This document shows, piece after piece, positions 15,628-20,979 of a DNA stretch of 20,979 nt; position 1 is the stretch's first letter, and each line of letters starts with the position of its first letter. The stretch lies in NCBI GenBank assembly GCA_004553485.1, contig SFLG01000025.1, positions 1-20,979 on the forward strand, read 5' to 3'. Source of the DNA: Bacteroidales bacterium. GTDB taxonomy: Bacteria > Bacteroidota > Bacteroidia > Bacteroidales > Muribaculaceae. Under the pieces are notes generated by a model. That model had not been told where the DNA came from and did no database searches. It saw nothing but the letters and a program-made list of their open reading frames with translations. The position numbers and the translations under genes were made by a program.

Positions 15628-17403
15628 TCATACCTTAATCTCCAGCAGAGGAGCGGGGTTGAGGTAGCCGATGTGGCCCGACTCGGCGCCCGAGTCGGCG
15701 GCGAGCTGGACGTCAATCAGGCAGGGCTTCTTCGAGGCGATGGCCTCGGTGAGGGCCTTCTGCAGGTCGGCGGGGGTGGTGACGTAGTAGCTCTGTGCAC
15801 CGAAGGCCTCGCCTAACTTGTCGTAGCGGGCGTTGATGTTCAGGGTGGTGGGAGCGGGGTCACCGTCGTTGCTCATGTTGACGCCTACACCGTTGTAGAT
15901 ACCGCCGTTGTTGAGGATGACGACGGTGACGGGGAGGTTGTAACGGCAGATGGTGCTGAAGTCCATGCCCGAGAAACCGAAGGCAGAGTCGCCTTCGACG
16001 GCGACGACGCTCTTGCCGGTTGCCACGGCGGCTCCTACGCACGAGCCCATGCCCATGCCCATGATTGCCCAGGTGGCGCAGTCGATGCGGTGGCGCGGCA
16101 GACTCATGTTGACGGCGTCGCGGGTGTCGTCGAGGGTATTGGCGCCCTCGTTGACGAGGATGACGTCGGGATTGGCCTCAAGGATGGGTTTGATTACACC
16201 CAGAGCGGTCCAGTGGTGCATGGGCATCATATCCTTGGCATCGGTCAGGCGGTCGGCGAACTTGACGGCTTTGACCTTTGTCTCGGCCTGCAGCGAGGCT
16301 ACCCACTGCGGGTCGGCCTTCATGGTCTTGCCTTCGAGGCCGGCGAGGATGGCGTCGAGGGCCAGGCCCATGTCGCCCACTACGGGAGCGGCGGTAGGCA
16401 CGTTGACGTCCATCTCCAGGGGTTCAACGTCGATGTGGACAAACTTGGTGTCGGGGTTCCACTTGCCGTGGCCGAACGACAGCAGCCAGTTGAGGCGTGC
16501 GCCGATCATTATCACGACGTCCGACTTCTCCATGATGGTCTTGCGGCACGACAGGGCGCTCAGAGGACCGGCGTCGGGCATCAGGCCCTTTGCCATCGAC
16601 ATGGGGAAGTATGGAATGTTGTATTTCTCGATAAGCGTCTTGATCTTGTCGTCGACCTGTGCGTAGGCGGCGCCTTTGCCGAGGAGGACAGTGGGATTTT
16701 TGGCGTTGACGATGAGGTCGACGGCGCGCTTGACGGCGTCGGCGTTAGGCGCTGTGGGGGAGACGACGTCGACGGGTTTGAAGAACAGCTTCTCGGCGTC
16801 GGCGGCATCCATGACCTCGCCCAGGGCGGGAGTTGTCATGTCGATGTAAACACCACCGGGGCGGCCCGAGACGGCGGCGCGGTAGGCGCGAGCCACGGCG
16901 GCGGGGATGTCCTTGGCGTGGCTGCAGCGGAAGGCGGCTTTGACGAGGGGACGGGCGGTATTGAGCTGGTCAAGCTCTTCGTAGGTGCCCATCTTCATAT
17001 CCACCATCGTGGGGTCGGAGGCGCCCGAAATCTGTATCATCGGGTAGCAGTTGACGGTGGCGTTGGCGGTGGCGGTGAGGCCGTTCATAAAGCCGAGCGA
17101 CGATACTGTGAGCAGGACGCCGGGCGTCTTGGTAAGATAGCCGTGCGTGGCGGCGGCCATACCGGCCTGCTGCTCGTGACGGAAGCCCACGAAGCGGATG
17201 CCCCGGGCCTGGCAAAGATAGGCGGCCTCGGTGACGGGGATGCCCACCAGGCCATACATATCGGTGATACCCACCTCTTTGAGGGCGCGGGCCAGGATGT
17301 ACATACCCGTTACCTGCTCGGGAAAGTGCGGAGCAGGCTTGGTGCACGTGCATGTGGCGGCGGGAGCCTGGGCGGGTGCTTTTACTGTTGTTGTGTCAGC
17401 CAT
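15628..17403 (-). CDS. oxc: Oxalyl-CoA decarboxylase
   Basis: A 591-residue thiamine-diphosphate enzyme that converts oxalyl-CoA to formyl-CoA and CO2 in the cytoplasm, consuming a proton. It aligns along its whole length with Oxalobacter formigenes Oxc as I remember it. Matching stretches are MYGLVGIPVTE, FRHEQQAG with the cofactor-activating Glu77, the LGKGAAYAQ and ARLNWLL segments of the central domain, NEGANTLDDTR, and the ThDP/Mg motif EGDSAFGFSGMD...NNGGIY. The end GAESGHIGYLN corresponds to the C-terminal lid. The N-terminus has about 27 extra residues rich in Ala, Pro and Thr with Cys-Thr-Cys (18-20), not seen in Oxalobacter. Together with frc, 146 nt upstream, it forms the CoA-recycling oxalate pathway. 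Confidence 0.97.
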   Translation of the reverse strand: MADTTTVKAPAQAPAATCTCTKPAPHFPEQVTGMYILARALKEVGITDMYGLVGIPVTEAAYLCQARGIRFVGFRHEQQAGMAAATHGYLTKTPGVLLTVSSLGFMNGLTATANATVNCYPMIQISGASDPTMVDMKMGTYEELDQLNTARPLVKAAFRCSHAKDIPAAVARAYRAAVSGRPGGVYIDMTTPALGEVMDAADAEKLFFKPVDVVSPTAPNADAVKRAVDLIVNAKNPTVLLGKGAAYAQVDDKIKTLIEKYNIPYFPMSMAKGLMPDAGPLSALSCRKTIMEKSDVVIMIGARLNWLLSFGHGKWNPDTKFVHIDVEPLEMDVNVPTAAPVVGDMGLALDAILAGLEGKTMKADPQWVASLQAETKVKAVKFADRLTDAKDMMPMHHWTALGVIKPILEANPDVILVNEGANTLDDTRDAVNMSLPRHRIDCATWAIMGMGMGSCVGAAVATGKSVVAVEGDSAFGFSGMDFSTICRYNLPVTVVILNNGGIYNGVGVNMSNDGDPAPTTLNINARYDKLGEAFGAQSYYVTTPADLQKALTEAIASKKPCLIDVQLAADSGAESGHIGYLNPAPLLEIKV

Positions 17404-17549
17404 AATGCGTATGTTTTAAGAATGGTTGAAAAAGAATCCGGCCTGAATTACGATGCGGGAGCATATCGACGGGCGACACCGTTTAGGCTTGCCACGTCCA
17501 ATAACTCCGGCCGGCGGTCTAAGATAATACTGCTGATAATACTGCTATA
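17404..17549 (-). other. frc-oxc spacer with a 12-bp tandem duplication
   Basis: The 146-nt spacer holds GATAATACTGCT twice in tandem (17523-17534, 17535-17546), ending just beyond the frc stop codon, and a GC-rich CCGGCCGG patch near 17509. No promoter match was found, so frc and oxc are probably cotranscribed despite the gap. Confidence 0.5.
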
Positions 17550-18860
17550 TTATGCTTTGGCAGGCTCGGTGGCGGGCTTGGGCATGGGGGCGGTGGTGCC
17601 GTTCTTGGCGAACGAGGCAATCTGCTCATCGGTATAGCCTACGCTCTTGAGCACCTCTTCGGTGTTGCCGCCGAGAGTCGGGCACGGGCCGTAAGTAGGC
17701 TGGTAGTTGCTGAGGGTGAAGGGCACGCCGACGGTGACAAATTCGCCGATCTTGCCGCCCTGGTTGATCTTGACGAGGGTGTTGCCGTCGTAGAGGCTCC
17801 GGTCGTCCATAATCTCCTTGGTGTTAAGCACGGGAGCCACGGGCACGCCGGCCTTCGAGAGCAAATCGGTAACCTCGAATTTGGTCTTGTCGATGCAGAA
17901 CTTCTGGATGCGGTCCCAAACCTCCTGTTTGTGGCGGTCGCGGGCATCGGCGGTGTTGAAGTCGGGATTGGTGAGCCAGTCCTCGAAGCCGAGAGCCTTG
18001 CAGGCAAGCTCAAAGTCCTTGGCGCCGCGCTGCAGAATTACGTATACGTATGCGTTGGGGTCTGTCTCCCAGCCTTTGCACTTGTAGGTCCAGCCGAGAA
18101 CGCCGCTGCCCTCCTGGTTGCCCGAACGGGGTACAAAGTCGCCGAACTTGCCGTTAGGATACTGCGGGAACTGGGTGAGGTAACCGATGCGGTCAAGGGT
18201 GAGCTGGTCACGCGTCTTGATACGGCAGAGGTTGAGACAGGCGTTGTGCATCGACTGATATACGAAGCAGCCTTCGCCGGTGCGCTCTCGCTGCATAAGG
18301 GCGGCAAGGATACCGATGGTGCAGTGCATGCCGGTGTTGGAGTCGCCCAGGGCTGCGCCGCTCTGGGTAGGAATGTTGTTATCGCCTTCATACCAGCCGG
18401 TTGTCGAGGCGGCGCCGGCTGTTACCTGTGCCACGGGCTCGTAGGCTTTGAGGTGGGCGTACCGCGAGCTTACGGGGAAGCCTTTGATGGTGGCGTAGAC
18501 GCACCTGGGGTTGAGTTTGTGTACTGCGTCCCAGCTGAAACCGAGCTTGTCCATTGCTCCGGGGTGCAGGTTCTCTATAAATACGTCGGCCTCTTTGATA
18601 AGGCGGGTAAGGATATCCTTGCCGTCAGGAGTGGCGGCGTCGAGGGCCAGCGATTTCTTGTCGGAGTTCAGCTGCAGGAAGTAGTAGCTGGGCTCGTCGG
18701 GAAGGAACTGCAATTCTTTGCGGGTGGCGTCGCCTGTGCCGGGGCGCTCGATTTTGATGACGTCGGCGCCGAGCCAGGCCAGGAGTTGGGTACATGAGGG
18801 GCCCGACTGCACGCTGGTGAAGTCGACCACTTTAATGCCTTGTAGAGGAGCTGTGTTCAT
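17550..18860 (-). CDS. frc: Formyl-CoA:oxalate CoA-transferase family protein (class III)
   Basis: A 436-residue class III CoA-transferase, which would move CoA from formyl-CoA to oxalate to make oxalyl-CoA for Oxc. It aligns with O. formigenes Frc throughout: IKVVDFTSVQSGPSCTQLL, catalytic Asp173 in GALGDSNTGMH-type context (Asp169 in Oxalobacter), and YKCKGWETDPNAYVYV. By my recalled alignment, two substrate-site features differ. Trp48 of Oxalobacter corresponds to Glu49 (TRKELQ), and the glycine loop GGGGQ corresponds to EGSGV (250-254). A related specificity, such as acetyl-CoA:oxalate transfer as in YfdE, is therefore possible, but adjacent oxc makes oxalate the likely acceptor. The last 15 residues are Ala/Pro-rich. 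It is the first gene of the cluster, divergent from porV. Confidence 0.92.
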   Translation of the reverse strand: MNTAPLQGIKVVDFTSVQSGPSCTQLLAWLGADVIKIERPGTGDATRKELQFLPDEPSYYFLQLNSDKKSLALDAATPDGKDILTRLIKEADVFIENLHPGAMDKLGFSWDAVHKLNPRCVYATIKGFPVSSRYAHLKAYEPVAQVTAGAASTTGWYEGDNNIPTQSGAALGDSNTGMHCTIGILAALMQRERTGEGCFVYQSMHNACLNLCRIKTRDQLTLDRIGYLTQFPQYPNGKFGDFVPRSGNQEGSGVLGWTYKCKGWETDPNAYVYVILQRGAKDFELACKALGFEDWLTNPDFNTADARDRHKQEVWDRIQKFCIDKTKFEVTDLLSKAGVPVAPVLNTKEIMDDRSLYDGNTLVKINQGGKIGEFVTVGVPFTLSNYQPTYGPCPTLGGNTEEVLKSVGYTDEQIASFAKNGTTAPMPKPATEPAKA

Positions 18861-19173
18861 AGTATAAAGGGAATTAAGATTGTTGAATATGTGTTTTTCT
18901 AATCAAATGGTTATGCTTTTGTTGTCGCTTTTTATCGTATGCGCGCAGTTTTCCATTCGTTTTAAATTTAGAACAAAGTGCGTCTTGGTTTGTCCGCCGA
19001 TGCACCTTTGTTTAAAAATTTTTAACGGTCGGCTGACCCACGCGTGCCCCTTCAAGAGGCTGCAATACAATAATACCGCCTCGCGTGCGTTATATAAACG
19101 TGTCGATACGCCCGACGGTTCAATGACAGCCCGTCCGGGCGGGGCGGCACACCGGTCATCATCACCTTCAAAA
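18861..19173. other. Divergent intergenic region between frc and porV
   Basis: This 313-nt spacer must hold the start signals of both genes, but no full TTTG/TAnnTTTG promoter was found on either strand. CACCTTTG (19003-19010, plus) is one base off the -7 box and lacks a correctly spaced -33. The half near frc is AT-rich. Close to porV, CGCCCGACGG (19109-19118) can pair with CCGTCCGGGCG (19131-19141) with one bulged base, a leader hairpin of unknown role. No regulator-binding palindrome stands out. Confidence 0.4.
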
Positions 19174-20397
19174 ATGAAAATGAAATCATACTTCCGATAC
19201 CTTCTGACGGCGGCTCTGACTATTGCCGCCGGCTCGGCGGCCTTCGCCGAAGACGACATCAAGGACACTGAGTTCAACCCCATCACCACGGGTGTGACCT
19301 CGCTGTCCATCGCTCCCGACGCCCGCGGCGCCTCGATGGGCGACCTCGGCGCCGCCACCGACCCTGACGCCAACTCGCAGTTCTGGAACCCGTCGAAATA
19401 TGCCTTCGCCTACTCGTCAGGCGCCGTGTCGCTCAGCTACACGCCGTGGCTGCGCAAACTGGTCAACGACATCTTCCTGGCCAACCTCTCGGGCTACTTC
19501 AAGCTGGGCTCGGGCGACAACCAGGCGCTGTCGGCCTCGCTGCGCTACTTCTCGCTGGGCGAGGTGACGACTAGCACCCAGGACAACGACGCCGGCCAGA
19601 GCCTCAACCCCTACGAGCTGTCGATCGACGTGGGCTACTCGCGCAAGCTGTCCGAAAAGTTCTCGATGGGCGTTGTCTTGCGCTATATCTACTCTGACCT
19701 CGGCTTCAGTACCTCGTACAGCGGCGACGCCATCACCGGCGCCTCGGCTTTCTCGGCCGACATCTCGGGCTACTACCAGACATACCCCGTCATCGGCCGC
19801 AGCGAATGTCAGTGGGCATGGGGTTTCAACATCTCCAACATCGGTACCAAGGTGTCGTACGACAACGGCGCCTACCCGGCCTTCCTGCCCACCAACCTGC
19901 GTCTGGGCACATCATTCACCTTCCCCCTGGCCGACTACCACACCCTGGCCATCAACCTCGACGCCAACAAGCTGCTGGTACCCGCCCGTCCCCGCGAGCA
20001 GGACTATGACACCTCTACCGCCGAGGGCCAGCGCGAGTACAACGACGCACTGCAGAAGTGGGAGGACATGTCGCCCATCACCGGTATCTTCAAGTCGTTC
20101 TCCGACGCGCCCGGCGGTGCGAAGGAGGAGTTCAAGGAGATAACCTGGTCGCTCGGCGCCGAGTACTCGTACAACCAGCAGTTCTTCCTGCGCGCCGGTT
20201 ACTTCTACGAGAACGCCATGAAGGGCAACCGCCAGTACTTCGGCATCGGCGCCGGCTTCAGCCTCAACGTAGTGCGCCTCGACGCCTCGTACATGCTGGC
20301 TACGGCGCAGACCTCGCCCCTCGACCAGACTCTGCGCTTCTCACTCACCTTCGACATGGACGGCCTGCGCGACCTGCTGGGCAAACGCAAACACTAA
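19174..20397 (+). CDS. porV: Type IX secretion system outer membrane protein PorV (LptO)
   Basis: A 407-residue outer-membrane beta-barrel of the FadL-like PorV family. In the type IX secretion system PorV accepts cargo proteins from the translocon and hands them, through their C-terminal signal, to the attachment complex with PorU. I start at the ATG at 19174, because MKMKSYFRYLLTAALTIAAGSAAFA is a clean signal peptide with cleavage after Ala25; the open frame continues upstream for 98 codons without any protein-like character. GVTSLSIAPDARGASMGDLGAATDPDANSQFWNPSKYAF is split here as the PorV hallmark region near 37-78. The final strands end in LTFDMDGLRDLLGKRKH. Length is normal. The presence of PorV implies the host secretes T9SS cargo. 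The next gene starts 12 nt after its stop. Confidence 0.93.
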   Translation: MKMKSYFRYLLTAALTIAAGSAAFAEDDIKDTEFNPITTGVTSLSIAPDARGASMGDLGAATDPDANSQFWNPSKYAFAYSSGAVSLSYTPWLRKLVNDIFLANLSGYFKLGSGDNQALSASLRYFSLGEVTTSTQDNDAGQSLNPYELSIDVGYSRKLSEKFSMGVVLRYIYSDLGFSTSYSGDAITGASAFSADISGYYQTYPVIGRSECQWAWGFNISNIGTKVSYDNGAYPAFLPTNLRLGTSFTFPLADYHTLAINLDANKLLVPARPREQDYDTSTAEGQREYNDALQKWEDMSPITGIFKSFSDAPGGAKEEFKEITWSLGAEYSYNQQFFLRAGYFYENAMKGNRQYFGIGAGFSLNVVRLDASYMLATAQTSPLDQTLRFSLTFDMDGLRDLLGKRKH

Positions 20398-20409
20398 CTC
20401 CTTGCGGCA

Positions 20410-20979
20410 ATGAAGATTTACACCCGAACGGGCGACAAGGGCACAACCTCGCTTGTGGGAGGCACACGCGTGGCAAAGGACGACCTGCGCCTGCAGGCTT
20501 ACGGCACTGTCGACGAGCTCAACTCGTGGCTCGGACTGGTGATGGCTTCGGCCTCCCCCATCCTACCCGAATATGACATGACGCTGCTGGTGTGGATACA
20601 GAACAAGCTGTTCGACCTGGGCAGCGAGCTGGCCACCGAGCCGGACAGCAAATGGCGCCCGCGCGAGATTTCGGCCGACGACGTCGCCGTGCTCGAACAG
20701 GCCATCGACCGCGTCACGGCATCGCTGCCGCAGCACAACCGCTTCATCCTGCCCGGCGGAACGGCAGCAAGCGCGCAGGCACAGATTGCCCGCACCGTCG
20801 CTCGACGCGCCGAGCGGCAGATGGTGACGCTGACGGCCCACGCCCCGGTGGCCGAGCCGGCGATGCGCTTTGTCAACCGCCTCAGCGACTACCTCTTCAC
20901 CCTCGCACGGCAGCTCAACGTCCTCGCCGGCGTGCCCGAGGTATACTGGGACCAGGAGGCCAAGGCCCCCGAAGCGTAA
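20410..20979 (+). CDS. pduO: PduO-type cob(I)alamin adenosyltransferase
   Basis: A complete 189-residue enzyme that transfers the adenosyl group of ATP to cob(I)alamin, making adenosylcobalamin for enzymes such as methylmalonyl-CoA mutase. The N-terminal ATP-binding motif TRTGDKGTTSLVGG (5-18) is intact, followed by YGTVDELNSWLGL (31-43). FILPGGTAASAQAQIARTVARRAER (112-136) is the conserved helix with the catalytic arginines, and FVNRLSDYLFTLAR (154-167) is the terminal signature. The TAA stop is the last codon of the window. It follows porV by 12 nt and is almost certainly cotranscribed with it, although the functions are unrelated. The Bacteroidota commonly use B12 for propionate metabolism, which fits. 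Confidence 0.95.
   Translation: MKIYTRTGDKGTTSLVGGTRVAKDDLRLQAYGTVDELNSWLGLVMASASPILPEYDMTLLVWIQNKLFDLGSELATEPDSKWRPREISADDVAVLEQAIDRVTASLPQHNRFILPGGTAASAQAQIARTVARRAERQMVTLTAHAPVAEPAMRFVNRLSDYLFTLARQLNVLAGVPEVYWDQEAKAPEA

Noticed and set aside
17214..17221. CAAAGATA, a minus-strand -7 box match
   Set aside because: It falls inside the oxc coding region without a -33 element or a gene start downstream, so it is a chance match.
16090..17637. 515-codon plus-strand frame
   Set aside because: It is antisense to oxc, and its translation resembles no protein; the oxc frame is well supported.
18880..19173. 98-codon upstream extension of porV
   Set aside because: The signal peptide begins at 19174; residues before it are unlike any PorV and cover the intergenic region.

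Overview
This window looks like a chromosomal stretch of a gut-type Bacteroidales bacterium, probably of the Muribaculaceae (S24-7) sort. The evidence is a SusC/SusD pair with Bacteroidota lipoprotein signals, the type IX secretion protein PorV, GC-rich coding sequence beside AT-rich spacers, and Bacteroidota promoters of the TTTG - 19/20 nt - TAnnTTTG kind. Family placement is inference from gene content; there is no rRNA or marker gene here.

Left third (1-8.9 kb, all minus strand, so read right to left): a four-gene nutrient-uptake locus. A surface lipoprotein of the calcineurin-like phosphoesterase family comes first, then a SusC-type TonB-dependent transporter, its SusD lipoprotein, and a BACON-domain lipoprotein cut by the left edge. 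No glycoside hydrolase is visible, so the substrate is unknown and may be phosphorylated. A well-formed promoter lies about 240 nt before the first gene, leaving a long leader that can fold in mutually exclusive ways.

Middle (9.1-14.3 kb): bcp (thiol peroxidase, plus strand) is followed by about 1.15 kb without a convincing gene, holding a strong intrinsic terminator, GC-rich hairpins, a family of roughly 20-nt repeats and a T8G8 tract. Then come a CLC-family chloride transporter or channel (plus) and, convergent to it, a 690-residue fusion of a MalY/PatB-type aminotransferase with diaminopimelate epimerase (minus). The fusion gene has a near-perfect promoter that predicts a leaderless or nearly leaderless mRNA.

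Right (14.4-18.9 kb, minus strand): an oxalate-catabolism cluster, frc (CoA transferase) - oxc (oxalyl-CoA decarboxylase) - AEC-family permease. This is the same order as E. coli frc-oxc-yfdV. The pair would convert oxalate to formate plus CO2, recycling CoA through formyl-CoA; the permease is a candidate oxalate/formate carrier. The frc product carries substitutions at active-site positions known from Oxalobacter Frc. A tandem repeat and an 11-bp hairpin separate oxc from the permease.

Right end (19.2-21 kb, plus strand): porV, then 12 nt later a PduO-type cob(I)alamin adenosyltransferase ending exactly at the window edge. No tRNA, rRNA, CRISPR array, insertion sequence or phage gene was recognised.
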